Numbered from the stretch's first letter, positions 38,700 through 47,872 are shown. The stretch is DNA of 64,000 nucleotides from Pectobacterium parmentieri (GCF_001742145.1 NZ_CP015749.1:682001-746000), one strand, 5' to 3'. The notes: generated by a model from the sequence alone, not told the origin. Program-made: numbers and translations.

Positions 38700-39222
38700 A
38701 CAAATGTAAGTCACTGCTCATTTATATTTTATAAAATTGAGTGAATTATCGTCTTTTTTATTTTTGATCTATTAAATAACTATTTTTCAATCGGTTATTT
38801 ACTTCATTAATTCAAACTGTAGATAATTGTAGGGTAAACATAACTCAGGAAAGGCATGATTTTTTCTTTCCCCTTCCGTCGGAAGATAAAAAATAGTTTT
38901 TTATGAAAAAAACGACTGAAAATCACTGTTTTTTGCTTTATTCTATGTTTGTTATCTCTCCGGTTTCTTTTAATTTACTCATTGATGGATATAGTGATAT
39001 ATTCGAAATTAATGCCCATAAAGAAACATGATGGAGTAGGGGTTGTTTTATTAACCTTACACTAAATCCAAAGCATCGACGGCAGGAAGAAAGTGGCTTA
39101 TCTGATGGATGGCGGACTATAAAGATATGTAGAATGTTGATATCCTCGGCTTGGTAAAGCTATAGGATAAATTGATAGGCAGAGCGTGTTTTATTTATAA
39201 ATAGATATGGTAAGGTGATGAA
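38700..39222. other. AT-rich gap with one possible short secretory-like ORF
   Basis: About 520 bp, strongly AT-rich. The only open frame of note is 38903-39031 on the plus strand, 42 codons starting MKKTTENHCFLLYSM with a hydrophobic stretch (CFLLYSMFVISPVSFNLLI). It could be a cut signal peptide of a lost gene. It has no good ribosome-binding site. No other signal was identified. Confidence 0.35.
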
Positions 39223-39774
39223 ATGAATAAGCAAGTTGAATTTTATATGGAACCTGTCCGTTTTTTTAAAAATCCATTGTTTTTATCTGGATCTAAAATG
39301 GCTTCATCTAAACACGATGTGATTACGAAAAAAGATGATGCTTTAAAGCTTATTTTTAGCCAAGACGTACCTTCAGGCTATTGGATTTGGGATGATTTCT
39401 TTTCTGGTCTAATATCAGAATTGATATTGGATGATAATTATGATTTAGCACAAAAATCTATAGTTGAGAGAATTATAGCTGAGAATGATGACACATTAAA
39501 AGAAACTATAAGGAAAAGGAAAGAATATCTTATAAGGAAAAAGGCGGTGCTGGCCGATAATTCTGAATATGATGAATTTGTTAAGGAGGTCGGTGATGAG
39601 TGCAATTATATGTTAATGATGCTGAGTGTGCAGAGATATTTGAAAGGTGAGGGGGTTAACAATAAACTTGAGGAGTTGTTCGATATTTTTAAAATGGGTT
39701 TTTTACCTTGTGGGGTAAAGAAAAATGCTAATGAAATCGTTGTTTTTGATCCCTCGGTATTAACGGTTGTTTGA
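39223..39774 (+). CDS. Unrecognised protein, possible orphan immunity protein
   Basis: I do not recognise this gene. It encodes 183 residues with no signal peptide or membrane segment. The N-terminus is MNKQVEFYMEPVRFFKNPLF, the middle is highly charged and helical (KETIRKRKEYLIRKKA), and it has many Asp/Glu. It is far more AT-rich than the surrounding core genes and uses AT-ending codons, a sign of transfer. It lies between the broken kdp locus and ybfA, the place where E. coli K-12 carries rhsC and its associated small genes. The size, low GC and pairing with the next gene resemble immunity genes of polymorphic toxins. That is inference only. Confidence 0.7.
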   Translation: MNKQVEFYMEPVRFFKNPLFLSGSKMASSKHDVITKKDDALKLIFSQDVPSGYWIWDDFFSGLISELILDDNYDLAQKSIVERIIAENDDTLKETIRKRKEYLIRKKAVLADNSEYDEFVKEVGDECNYMLMMLSVQRYLKGEGVNNKLEELFDIFKMGFLPCGVKKNANEIVVFDPSVLTVV

Positions 39775-39871
39775 CTCAGGATCCTATAGTATTTTAGGTG
39801 ATAATAACTATGGATATGTACATAACTTGATGGGGGATGGTAAGGTATTTGATATGGTTAACTCTAGATGA
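39764..39871 (+). pseudogene. Protein-like fragment between the two orphan genes
   Basis: A frame without a start codon runs from the stop at 39761-39763 to TGA at 39869-39871 (35 residues). It reads like a real protein end, with SGSYSILGDNNYGYVHNL and then MGDGKVFDMVNSR. The Gly/Asn/Asp/Tyr-rich composition suits the C-terminal tip of a secreted toxin or other repeat protein. It overlaps the end of the preceding gene by 11 bases in another frame. It may be the leftover of a toxin whose immunity gene is next to it. Confidence 0.4.
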
Positions 39872-39902
39872 TTTATAATGTGACTGAAATTACGGGGGGT
39901 AA

Positions 39903-40409
39903 ATGAATTTATATAATCAAACATTACTCAATGAGTTTTACTCTCAAAATTTTTCTAAAGAGGAGTTAATTAAGAGATTTGACCTTGAGTGCTACAGCCC
40001 TGCTGCGTTCATTTCAAAAGAAATAGGCATCGCATCAAAAAAAGAAAATGCCGATGAATTAGAAGATGCGATAACGCTTGTTTTTATTTTTAATGAGAAG
40101 GATGTTCCTGTAGAACAGCTAAATTTTTTGTTGCTTGAACACTGGCATTATAAGCATGAGGATATTGCTAGTTTGCTGCAGGACATTAGATCAGAAAGCA
40201 GTGTGGAGTGTTTATTTAAAGCCATTCAAGAGGATTATAAATACTTATCATTTGACGATAGTTATGCATTGGCAATAAAGTGTATATGGGCGTTAGGTGG
40301 AATAAATAACGAGAATGCCAAATCTAAATTATCCGAGCTGTGCCAATCAGATATAGAGATTATTAAATCGAATGCTGAGAACCAACTAGCGAGATTGGCA
40401 CATTCATAA
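39903..40409 (+). CDS. Unrecognised helical-repeat (HEAT-like) protein, possible immunity protein
   Basis: 168 residues, acidic, no signal peptide. It is built from helix pairs that look like HEAT repeats, most clearly at the C-terminus: YALAIKCIWALGGINNENA then KSKLSELCQSDIEIIKSNA. It begins MNLYNQTLLNEFYSQNF. AT-rich like its neighbour, with GGGGGG-type purine tract (ACGGGGGGT) just before the ATG as ribosome-binding site. HEAT-repeat proteins are common as immunity proteins and as unknown accessory genes. A specific function cannot be given. Confidence 0.7.
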   Translation: MNLYNQTLLNEFYSQNFSKEELIKRFDLECYSPAAFISKEIGIASKKENADELEDAITLVFIFNEKDVPVEQLNFLLLEHWHYKHEDIASLLQDIRSESSVECLFKAIQEDYKYLSFDDSYALAIKCIWALGGINNENAKSKLSELCQSDIEIIKSNAENQLARLAHS

Positions 40410-40498
40410 TTATTTAGGTCACGAAAGATAACATACTCTGCGATGGGATATATAAAATGGTTTTTTAATGATTTAGAGTAATATCAATCCGTTTTTTA

Positions 40499-40516
40499 CC
40501 CATGATATATCATGGG
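40499..40516. repeat. Perfect 18-bp palindrome near the IS remnant
   Basis: CCCATGATATATCATGGG is fully self-complementary and is followed by GGCCCATGG-like sequence. It lies between the HEAT-like gene and the transposase remnant. It could be a regulatory dyad or a scar of an element end. The remaining sequence from 40410 to 40569 shows nothing else. Confidence 0.6.
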
Positions 40517-40569
40517 CCCATGGCTAAATGCGCATCTTAGTAACCTCCTTTTTTCATCCCTCCTTGGAT

Positions 40570-40736
40570 TTAAATGATCAGGTGGGTGATTTCACCCTGT
40601 GCCGACGCTTTTGTACTGATGTTCATCGCCTATGTGATAACCACCGATTCATCGAGCCATATCATCAGGGAGTCACGCCGTCTGTGTATTTTATGTAGAT
40701 GGGCCGGGTGGTGATTTCAAACGTTTGCTTTGCCAT
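40570..40736 (-). mobile_element. Remnant of an IS5-family transposase gene
   Basis: On the minus strand, the start MAKQTFEITTRPIY (ATG at 40736) and, after a frame change, RRDSLMIWLDES resemble the N-terminus of IS5-type transposases (typically MAKQKFKITNWxxYNKALxxRGSLTxWLDE). It then jumps to MNISTKASAQGEITHLII, which matches a later part of the same family (VNISFKTPTRGEIAHLVID). Frameshift, internal deletion and loss of the catalytic domain show that it is dead. I could not define the element's ends. The sequence from here to 40972 is otherwise empty. Confidence 0.65.
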
Positions 40737-41020
40737 CGGAGAGCGGAGGGATTGAAGAGACACCTGACGATCTAATCTGGCAATACAAATGCTGCTCATC
40801 CTCTTGTCCATGAGTTAACGAATAGTAAGTTTGTTGTTAACGTTATTGTAACTTAATAACGTGATGACGAAAAAACTGGCGATTATTTCATCTTTTTCTG
40901 GTCCGATGAGTAGTAAATTTTCAGGAAAGGCGGTAAAATTTTAACCAATATCACAGTTCTTATTTTATCGTTATGAAAGGTGCCGCTGAACAAGGGCGCT
41001 TATCCCAGAGGAGGATCGTT

Positions 41021-41227
41021 ATGTCGCTTTATACTACTTATCCCTTGCACCGTATTCTCCTGCGTCGTGCCGCCGTGGTTGCCATCGGTGTCTTGGCGTT
41101 ACCGGTGATGTTGTTCCGCCGCGATCGGGCACGTTTTTACAGCTATCTACACCGTGTCTGGCTGAAAACCAGCGATAAACCGGTATGGATGGCGCAGTCC
41201 GAAGCCGCAGCCTGCGATTTCTATTAA
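41021..41227 (+). CDS. ybfA: YbfA, small membrane-associated protein
   Basis: 68 residues, same length as E. coli YbfA and clearly related ([25 protein letters not shown], then KTSDKPVWM). One hydrophobic segment at about residues 14-34. The start is the ATG at 41021 after GAGGAGGATC. A longer frame beginning at 40973 has no such site. In E. coli it lies upstream of kdpFABC. Its function is unknown. Confidence 0.93.
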   Translation: MSLYTTYPLHRILLRRAAVVAIGVLALPVMLFRRDRARFYSYLHRVWLKTSDKPVWMAQSEAAACDFY

Positions 41228-41246
41228 GGCCTGAGTGTAAGGTCTA

Positions 41247-41292
41247 TCGTGTTTATCTGCTGTATACCTAAAGGAATGGCAGATAAACACGA
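41247..41292. terminator. Inverted repeat after ybfA
   Basis: TCGTGTTTATCTGC and GCAGATAAACACGA form a perfect 14-bp stem with an 18-base loop, 20 bases after the ybfA stop. There is no T tract, so it is a possible terminator or 3' stabilising structure. Confidence 0.55.
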
Positions 41293-41477
41293 AAATGAAC
41301 CATACTTCATTGATAGAGTATCGGTTCAAGGGGTTTTGACGTTGTCTGATCTTCTCTCTTCTCGCCAGTTCTCCCTTTATTCCTCTCCAATCTCATGATT
41401 TATTACTTTATTCTTCGCTGCGACTGCACTGAATTGCGGTGAAATCCGCTATGCTGGTCAGAGGGTTTGCAGAATGC

Positions 41478-41512
41478 CAACGCACATGCAGCTTGAACTA
41501 TGACGGGTATAA
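41478..41512 (+). repeat. ERIC-like end fragment upstream of ybgA
   Basis: The sequence from CCAACGCACATGCAGCTTGA to GACGGGTATA matches the right end of ERIC/IRU elements and the reverse of the left end of the repeats at 13975 and 20443. It ends 9 bases before the ybgA start. It is a partial copy. Confidence 0.6.
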
Positions 41513-41521
41513 GGATAAATC

Positions 41522-42481
41522 ATGACGCTCGAACTCATCCCTGTTGGTATCAGCGCCTGTCTGCTCGGTAATCCCGTGCGGTTTGATGGTGGACACAAGC
41601 GTCTGACGTTTGCCGCTGAACAACTGGCGCCCTATTTTCGTTTTGAGCCGGTCTGCCCGGAAATGGCGATTGGTTTACCGGTGCCGCGTCCTGCGCTCAG
41701 GCTGGTGCGCGAAGGGGAGAGCCACATCACACTACGCGCCAGTAATGGCTCGCCTCTGGATGTCACCCAGCAAATGACGGTGTTTTCCGCTGACAAAGTG
41801 AGCGAACTTCAGCACTTATGCGGGTATATCGTCTGCGCTAAATCACCAAGTTGTGGCATGGAGCGCGTGAAGGTTTACGATGAAGCGCAAAAGGATGCGC
41901 GTAAAAGCGGAATCGGCCTGTTTACGCAGGAGTTGATGCGGCAAATGCCCTGGCTGCCGGTTGAGGAAGATGGGCGCCTGCAAGATCCTGGCTTGCGGGA
42001 AAATTTCATTGAACGCGTTTATGCGCTGCACGAACTGAATCAGCTATGGCAAAACGGGCTGAGCCGTGGCGCGCTTATTGCCTTTCATAGCCGCTATAAA
42101 TTACTGCTGTTGGCGCACTCCCAACCGGAATACCGCGAGCTGGGGCCGTTTGTTGCGGGGATCGATAAGTGGGAATCGCTGGAAGACTATATTGTTGAAT
42201 ACCGGATAAGGTTGATGAAACTGCTATCGACGCCTGCGACGCGACGCAATCACACCAATGTGCTGATGCATGTGCAGGGGTACTTCCGACGCCAGCTAAA
42301 TTCTCAACAGCGACAGGAACTGGCGCAGCTTATCGATCGCTATCGACAGGGTTTGCAGCCGCTATTGGCACCTATCACATTGCTAAAACATTATATGGCG
42401 GAATACCCCGATGCGTATCTGGCCCAGCAGCGTTACTTTGAGCCGTACCCGGAAGCATTGCGCCTGCGTTATGGACACTAA
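41522..42481 (+). CDS. ybgA: YbgA, DUF523-DUF1722 protein
   Basis: 319-residue cytoplasmic protein. The first half is DUF523 (MTLELIPVGISACLLGNPVRF, with conserved cysteines also in CAKSPSCGMERVKVYD), and the second half is DUF1722 (HSRYKLLLLAHSQPEYRELG ... QGYFRRQL). E. coli YbgA has only the DUF1722 part (169 residues as I recall). DUF523-DUF1722 proteins are usually next to a photolyase gene, as here (phrB starts 21 bases later). This points to a DNA-repair link, but the function is not known. Confidence 0.92.
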   Translation: MTLELIPVGISACLLGNPVRFDGGHKRLTFAAEQLAPYFRFEPVCPEMAIGLPVPRPALRLVREGESHITLRASNGSPLDVTQQMTVFSADKVSELQHLCGYIVCAKSPSCGMERVKVYDEAQKDARKSGIGLFTQELMRQMPWLPVEEDGRLQDPGLRENFIERVYALHELNQLWQNGLSRGALIAFHSRYKLLLLAHSQPEYRELGPFVAGIDKWESLEDYIVEYRIRLMKLLSTPATRRNHTNVLMHVQGYFRRQLNSQQRQELAQLIDRYRQGLQPLLAPITLLKHYMAEYPDAYLAQQRYFEPYPEALRLRYGH

Positions 42482-42502
42482 TTTGATCGCCTGAGGAATT
42501 TC

Positions 42503-43981
42503 ATGACCACGCCTGTCGTTACACATGTTGTCTGGCTGCGCAATGACCTGCGCGTTACCGATAATCTGGCGCTACACGCAGCTTGTCAGAATCCGAATGC
42601 GACCGTGCTGGCGGTATTCATCGCGACGCCTGCGCAGTGGAAGCTGCATGATATGGCACCGCGTCAGGCGACTTTTCTGCTAGATAACCTGACGTTGGTA
42701 CAGCACGCGCTAGCGGAGAAAGGCATCCCGCTGCATTACCACGAATGTGCTGACTTTGCGGCGTCGGTTGATTGGCTAGTGCAGTTCTGTGCACAGCAGC
42801 AGGCTACCGATCTTTTTTACAACCATCAGTATGAAATCAACGAACGCCTGCGTGATAAGCAGGTGAAAGATCGGCTGACTGATAGCGTGGTTTGCCATGG
42901 CTATCACGACAGCCTGTTGTTGCCACCGGGTAGCGTGCTGACGGGTAACGGCGAGATGTATAAAGTATTTACGCCATTCCGTCAGGCCTTTATCAAACGC
43001 TTGCTGGAAGCGGATACCATGTGTGTACCCGCACCGGACGTGCGCGGTGAGCCGATCAATAACACAGTGGCATTCGTGCCGTTCAGTTATCCGCGGGTTG
43101 AGGTTAATAACGACGATTTCCCCTGCGGCGAACGTGCGGCATTGCAGCAATTGCGACGCTTTTGCCGCGAGCAGGTGCAGGATTATGATCAACAGAGAGA
43201 TTTCCCGGCGCAGCCCGGCACCAGTAAACTGTCTCCGTATCTGGCACTTGGAATCGTATCGCCGCGTCAATGTTTTAACCGCCTGCGTACCGAATGCCCA
43301 GAGATGCTGGAACGGCGCGAAGGCGGGGCATTTACCTGGTTTAACGAGTTAGTCTGGCGTGAATTTTACCGCCACCTGATCGTTTCCTGGCCACTGTTGT
43401 GTAAGCACCGCCCGTTCACCGCGTGGACGCAGTGGGTGAAATGGCGGGAATCGCCGGAGGATTTAGCGGCCTGGCAGCAGGGGAAAACTGGCTATCCGAT
43501 TGTGGATGCGGCGATGCGTCAACTGAATGAAACGGGGTGGATGCATAATCGACTGCGTATGATCTGCGCCAGCTTTCTCGTCAAAGATTTACTGATCGAC
43601 TGGCGTGAAGGCGAGCGCTACTTTATGTCACAACTGCTGGATGGCGATCTGGCAGCGAATAACGGCGGCTGGCAGTGGGCGGCGTCAACGGGCACCGATG
43701 CGGCACCTTATTTTCGTATTTTTAATCCGACAACGCAGGGTGAACGTTTCGATCCTGAAGGGCGGTTTATTCGCCATTGGCTACCTGAACTGGCTATTGT
43801 GCCGGATAAAGACATTCATCAGCCCCATCGCTGGGCCGACAAACAACATTTTAAGCTGAACTATCCGCAGCCAATCGTTGACCACAAAACTGCTCGTCAG
43901 GATACGCTGGCGGCGTTTGAAGCGGCAAAAAACATCGGCATGGCGAATAACGATCGAGAAGAGAAGAGTAAGTATGCGTAA
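42503..43981 (+). CDS. phrB: Deoxyribodipyrimidine photo-lyase
   Basis: Light-dependent repair of cyclobutane pyrimidine dimers. The 492-residue product has the N-terminal antenna domain (VVWLRNDLRVTDNLAL) and the FAD-binding helical domain with TSKLSPYLALGIVSPRQC, WREFYRHL, NETGWMHNRLRM and DGDLAANNGGWQWAASTGTDAAPYFRIFNP. Its end overlaps the ybgI start by eight bases. It is about 20 residues longer than the E. coli enzyme at the C-terminus (ending NIGMANNDREEKSKYA). Confidence 0.97.
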   Translation: MTTPVVTHVVWLRNDLRVTDNLALHAACQNPNATVLAVFIATPAQWKLHDMAPRQATFLLDNLTLVQHALAEKGIPLHYHECADFAASVDWLVQFCAQQQATDLFYNHQYEINERLRDKQVKDRLTDSVVCHGYHDSLLLPPGSVLTGNGEMYKVFTPFRQAFIKRLLEADTMCVPAPDVRGEPINNTVAFVPFSYPRVEVNNDDFPCGERAALQQLRRFCREQVQDYDQQRDFPAQPGTSKLSPYLALGIVSPRQCFNRLRTECPEMLERREGGAFTWFNELVWREFYRHLIVSWPLLCKHRPFTAWTQWVKWRESPEDLAAWQQGKTGYPIVDAAMRQLNETGWMHNRLRMICASFLVKDLLIDWREGERYFMSQLLDGDLAANNGGWQWAASTGTDAAPYFRIFNPTTQGERFDPEGRFIRHWLPELAIVPDKDIHQPHRWADKQHFKLNYPQPIVDHKTARQDTLAAFEAAKNIGMANNDREEKSKYA

Positions 43982-44717
43982 TACGGATTTAGAAAGGGTC
44001 ATTAACGAGAAACTGAGTACGGCGGCGTTTCAGGATTATGCACCTAACGGTTTACAGGTTGAGGGGCGTGTTGAAGTAAAACGTATTGTAACGGGCGTCA
44101 CCGCCTCACAGGCGCTGTTGGATGCGGCGGTAGAAAAGCAGGCCGATGCGATTCTGGTTCACCACGGCTATTTTTGGAAAAACGAACCGCAGATTGTCTG
44201 TGGCATGAAGCGTAACAGACTGAAAACGCTGCTGCTCAATGATATCAACCTGTATGGCTATCACCTGCCGCTGGATGCACACCCGGAGTTGGGGAATAAC
44301 GCACAGTTGGCGGCGCTGCTTGAGATTCAGGTGCAGGGCATGATCGAACCGCTGGTGCCGTATGGCGAGTTGGCGCAGCCCATGACAGCAGAGGCCTTTT
44401 GCCGCCGCGTAGAAAAACGGCTGGGGCGTAGCGTGCTGCATTGTGGGGATAATGCACCGCAACAGATACAGCGTGTGGCCTGGTGTACCGGTGGCGGTCA
44501 AGGGTTTATTGAACAAGCTGCCCGATTCGGCGTCGATGCCTTTATTACGGGTGAAGTGTCTGAGCAAACCATCCACATCGCGCGTGAAATGGGGCTGCAT
44601 TTTTTCGCTGCCGGACACCATGCTACTGAGCGCGGCGGCATTCGCGCGTTGGGTGAATGGCTGGCGGTACAGCATGGTCTTGATGTGACATTTATTGATA
44701 TTCCTAACCCAGCCTGA
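43974..44717 (+). CDS. ybgI: YbgI, Nif3-like dinuclear metal protein
   Basis: Member of the NIF3 / GTP cyclohydrolase I type 2 homologue family. The 247-residue product (same as E. coli) has the metal ligands in ILVHHGYFWKN, GYHLPLDAHPELG and FFAAGHHATERGG. A longer frame is open upstream inside phrB, but the ATG at 43974 gives the family start MRNTDLERVINEKL and overlaps the phrB stop by eight bases. The function is unresolved. Confidence 0.95.
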   Translation: MRNTDLERVINEKLSTAAFQDYAPNGLQVEGRVEVKRIVTGVTASQALLDAAVEKQADAILVHHGYFWKNEPQIVCGMKRNRLKTLLLNDINLYGYHLPLDAHPELGNNAQLAALLEIQVQGMIEPLVPYGELAQPMTAEAFCRRVEKRLGRSVLHCGDNAPQQIQRVAWCTGGGQGFIEQAARFGVDAFITGEVSEQTIHIAREMGLHFFAAGHHATERGGIRALGEWLAVQHGLDVTFIDIPNPA

Positions 44718-44873
44718 TGGACTGAAAATATCGGTATTGCACATGAATGATGGTGTACTTTGTATGTTGGCATCGTTGTTGCTTAACTATTGAGAAGAGA
44801 ATAGATCGGTAAGCAGCGTTAATCATTTAGCCATGTTCATCATGATGGATAAAACGTGATTCAGGAGGAAAGA

Positions 44874-45530
44874 TTGCAACGAGCACGGTGTTATCTTCTG
44901 GGCGAGAGAGCTGTCGTACTGGAACTGGAACCGCCCATGTCGCTGGAGAGCCAGCAGCGGATATGGGGGCTTACCGAGCGCCTGAATCACCATGAAGAGG
45001 TGCTGGAAGCGATTCCGGGGATGAACAACCTAACGGTGCTGTTGGCGCATCCACAACAGGTGGCGCTGGATGCGATTGAGCGTTTGCAGAACTGGTGGGA
45101 AGAAAGCGAATCGCTGGTATTTGATCCACGTGACATCGACATTCCAGTCGTTTATGGCGGAGAAGCGGGGCCAGATCTGGCAGAAGTAGCCACTCACAGC
45201 GGCCTGACGGTGAGCCAGGTTGTGGAAGCGCATGCGGCTGCACAGTACGTGGTCTACTTTTTGGGTTTCCAACCGGGTTTTGCCTACCTCGGCGGATTAA
45301 ATGAGAAACTGCATATGCCGCGTCGCGCTGAACCCCGCCTGCGTGTGCCAGCGGGATCGGTCGGGATTGGCGGTGCGCAGACCGGGATTTATCCGCTGGC
45401 GACGCCGGGCGGCTGGCAGTTGATTGGCCGCACCTCATTGACGCTGTTCAACCCGCAAACGATGCCGCCAACGCTGCTGCGCCCTGGGGATAACGTTCGG
45501 TTTCTGCCACTGAAGGAGGGCGTATGCTGA
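44874..45530 (+). CDS. pxpB: 5-oxoprolinase subunit PxpB
   Basis: Subunit of the ATP-dependent 5-oxoprolinase that opens pyroglutamate to glutamate. The 218-residue product (E. coli YbgJ 218) has the KipI/allophanate-hydrolase subunit 1 fold with [25 protein letters not shown] and [17 protein letters not shown]. The start is a TTG at 44874 with AGGAGG five bases upstream. The GTG at 44856 has no such site. It overlaps pxpC by seven bases. Confidence 0.95.
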   Translation: MQRARCYLLGERAVVLELEPPMSLESQQRIWGLTERLNHHEEVLEAIPGMNNLTVLLAHPQQVALDAIERLQNWWEESESLVFDPRDIDIPVVYGGEAGPDLAEVATHSGLTVSQVVEAHAAAQYVVYFLGFQPGFAYLGGLNEKLHMPRRAEPRLRVPAGSVGIGGAQTGIYPLATPGGWQLIGRTSLTLFNPQTMPPTLLRPGDNVRFLPLKEGVC

Positions 45531-46468
45531 AAGTTATCCATGCCGGATTACATACGTCGGTGCAGGACGGCGGTCGCGTCGGCTTTCGTCGTTTGGGCAT
45601 CAGCCAGTCAGGTGCGCTCGATCTGCCTGCTCTGCAAATGGCTAACCTGCTGGTGGGTAACGCAGAGAATGCGGCTGCGCTGGAAATTACGCTGGGTAAA
45701 TTTACTGCAACGTTTACCACGGCCTGCTGGGTTGCGCTAACCGGCGCCGACTGCCATGCAGAGCTGGATGGAAAGCCGCTCTGGACAGGCTGGCGTTTCG
45801 CCGTGAAACCGGGACAAACGTTAAAAATGCGCCTGCCGCGTAACGGAATGCGTAGCTATTTGGCTCTGTCCGGTGGCGTCAATGTGCCAGAAGCGTTGGG
45901 TTCGCGTAGTACCGATTTGAAAGCCGGATTTGGTGGTTTTGACGGGCGTTTATTGAGGGATGGCGATGCGCTTCCGCTGGGGACGCCGACTCGCGAACTG
46001 ACACGAGAAGTGGGTATCAAGCAGTTGTTATTCAGTAACCGCGTGCGGGCATTGCCGGGGCCGGAATACCAGGAGTTCAGCGAAGAGATGCAGGAACTGT
46101 TCTGGCGCACCTCCTGGCAGTTGAGCCCACAAAGTAACCGCATGGGTTACCGGCTGCAGGGCGCTGAGCTACAGCGAACCACATCGTCAGGTAATCAACC
46201 GCGCGAGCTGCCTTCACATGGGTTGCTGCCGGGCGTCGTGCAGGTTCCCCACAATGGTCATCCTATTGTACTGCTGGCGGATGCACAGACCACCGGTGGC
46301 TATCCGCGCATTGCGAGTGTGATTGAAGCGGATTTATTCCATTTGGCGCAAATTCGGCTCGGTGAACCGATACATTTTATTCACTGTACGCCAGCTCAGG
46401 CGCAAAAAGCCGCAGAAGAGCAGCGGCGTTACCTCGAACAATTGGCGTGGAGGCTGCATGATTATTGA
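45524..46468 (+). CDS. pxpC: 5-oxoprolinase subunit PxpC
   Basis: Second subunit, KipA/allophanate-hydrolase subunit 2 family. 314 residues (E. coli YbgK 310), starting [20 protein letters not shown] with the conserved GVSxSGAxD-like [14 protein letters not shown] and [10 protein letters not shown]. It overlaps pxpB and pxpA on either side, a sign of translational coupling. Confidence 0.95.
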   Translation: MLKVIHAGLHTSVQDGGRVGFRRLGISQSGALDLPALQMANLLVGNAENAAALEITLGKFTATFTTACWVALTGADCHAELDGKPLWTGWRFAVKPGQTLKMRLPRNGMRSYLALSGGVNVPEALGSRSTDLKAGFGGFDGRLLRDGDALPLGTPTRELTREVGIKQLLFSNRVRALPGPEYQEFSEEMQELFWRTSWQLSPQSNRMGYRLQGAELQRTTSSGNQPRELPSHGLLPGVVQVPHNGHPIVLLADAQTTGGYPRIASVIEADLFHLAQIRLGEPIHFIHCTPAQAQKAAEEQRRYLEQLAWRLHDY

Positions 46469-47195
46469 TCTGAATGCCGATTTGGGCGAGGGCGGTGAGA
46501 ACGACGAAGCGCTGCTGAAGCTGGTGACATCGGCCAATATTGCCTGTGGCTTTCACGCGGGTGATGCGCAGACCATGCGTCAGTCTGTGCGCTGGGGGAT
46601 GGGCTATGGGGTCGCGCTTGGTGCTCACCCAAGTTTTCTCGATCGTGAAAATTTTGGTCGCAAGGCGATGAATGTACCCGCAGAAATTGTCTTTGCGCAG
46701 ATGGTGTATCAGCTTGGCGCGCTCAGTGCGATCGTTGCTGCTGAAGGGGGAACGCTGTCGCACGTAAAGCCTCACGGTATGCTTTACAATCAGGCTGCCA
46801 GCCAGCCAGGGTTAGCCGATGCGGTAGCCAAGGCGGTAAAGGCCGTCAACCCGGCACTGCGTTTGGTCGGGTTGGCGGGAAGTGAGTTGATTCGAGCCGG
46901 AAAACGTCTAGGGCTAGAAACGCGCCAGGAAGTGTTCGCCGATCGCTGCTATCTGCCAGACGGGATGCTGGTGTCGCGCACTCAGGCGGGGGCGTTGATT
47001 AACAGCGATGAACTGGCGCTGGCACAGACGTTGGAAATGATTCAACGCCAGCGGGTCAGGGCGATCGACGGTTCCTGGGTTAACGTACAAGCTGATACGG
47101 TATGCATTCACGGCGATGGGCAGCATGCGCTGTTGTTTGCTCGCAAATTACGACACTGTTTTAGCCAGCATCAGATAGCTGTTGCTGCCGCGTAA
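46458..47195 (+). CDS. pxpA: 5-oxoprolinase subunit PxpA (LamB/YcsF family)
   Basis: Catalytic-type subunit. The 245-residue product (E. coli 244) begins [20 protein letters not shown] and has ACGFHAGD and [11 protein letters not shown], all typical of LamB/YcsF. The start at 46458 overlaps the pxpC stop by 11 bases. A longer open frame upstream runs inside pxpC in another frame and is a shadow. The order pxpB-pxpC-pxpA is as in E. coli. Confidence 0.95.
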   Translation: MIIDLNADLGEGGENDEALLKLVTSANIACGFHAGDAQTMRQSVRWGMGYGVALGAHPSFLDRENFGRKAMNVPAEIVFAQMVYQLGALSAIVAAEGGTLSHVKPHGMLYNQAASQPGLADAVAKAVKAVNPALRLVGLAGSELIRAGKRLGLETRQEVFADRCYLPDGMLVSRTQAGALINSDELALAQTLEMIQRQRVRAIDGSWVNVQADTVCIHGDGQHALLFARKLRHCFSQHQIAVAAA

Positions 47196-47224
47196 TCATT
47201 ATTTTTGTATGACGGGGATAACAG

Positions 47225-47872
47225 ATGAAAACCGTTTTAATCACGGCGTTTGAACCTTTTGAGGGGGAAGCGATTAACCCCTCTTGGGAAGCGGTAAAAG
47301 TCCTTCATCAGCGCGAGGTCGGCGGTGCACGCGTGGTGGCTTGCCGTTTATCTTGCGCCTTTGACCTGTCACTGGAACAGCTTTACCGTGCGATGGCGGA
47401 ATGGCAGCCGGAAGTGGTGATCGCCGTGGGGCAGGCTGGCGGTCGTGCTGATATTTCCGTCGAGCGTGTGGCGATCAACATTAATGATGCTCGAATTCCT
47501 GATAACCGAGGCAACCAGCCGATCGATACGCCCGTGGTGGAAAACGGGCCAGCGGCGTATTTCTCGACGCTGCCGGTGAAAGCGCTGGTGCAGGCATTAC
47601 GCGTGGCGGGCATTCCCGCTGCGGTATCGCAAACTGCGGGGACGTTTGTCTGCAATCACGTGATGTACGGGCTCTTACATCGTCTCCATCAGCAGGGAGA
47701 TGCAGTGCGTGGTGGTTTTGTGCATATTCCCTATTCGCCGGAACAGGCTGCTCATCATCCCAGTGAGCCGAGTATGCCCACGTCGCTAGTCACCACGGCG
47801 CTGGAAGTGATGATTAAGCAATCGCTGGTGCAGCAGGGTGATGTGTCGGTCACTGGCGGGGCATTACATTAG
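47225..47872 (+). CDS. pcp: Pyroglutamyl-peptidase I
   Basis: Removes N-terminal pyroglutamate from peptides. The 215-residue product is a full peptidase C15 with the catalytic triad Glu80 (DISVERVA), Cys143 ([12 protein letters not shown]) and His167 (GFVHIPY). It is 29 bases after pxpA on the same strand, so pyroglutamate set free by this enzyme could be fed directly to the oxoprolinase. E. coli K-12 lacks pcp at this place. Confidence 0.95.
   Translation: MKTVLITAFEPFEGEAINPSWEAVKVLHQREVGGARVVACRLSCAFDLSLEQLYRAMAEWQPEVVIAVGQAGGRADISVERVAININDARIPDNRGNQPIDTPVVENGPAAYFSTLPVKALVQALRVAGIPAAVSQTAGTFVCNHVMYGLLHRLHQQGDAVRGGFVHIPYSPEQAAHHPSEPSMPTSLVTTALEVMIKQSLVQQGDVSVTGGALH

Noticed and set aside
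38903..39031. 42-codon ORF with hydrophobic N-terminus
   Set aside because: Too short and without a good ribosome-binding site. Kept only as a note in the description of the AT-rich gap.
40973..41020. Longer ybfA starting at 40973
   Set aside because: The ATG at 41021 has GAGGAGG just upstream and gives the 68-residue family length.
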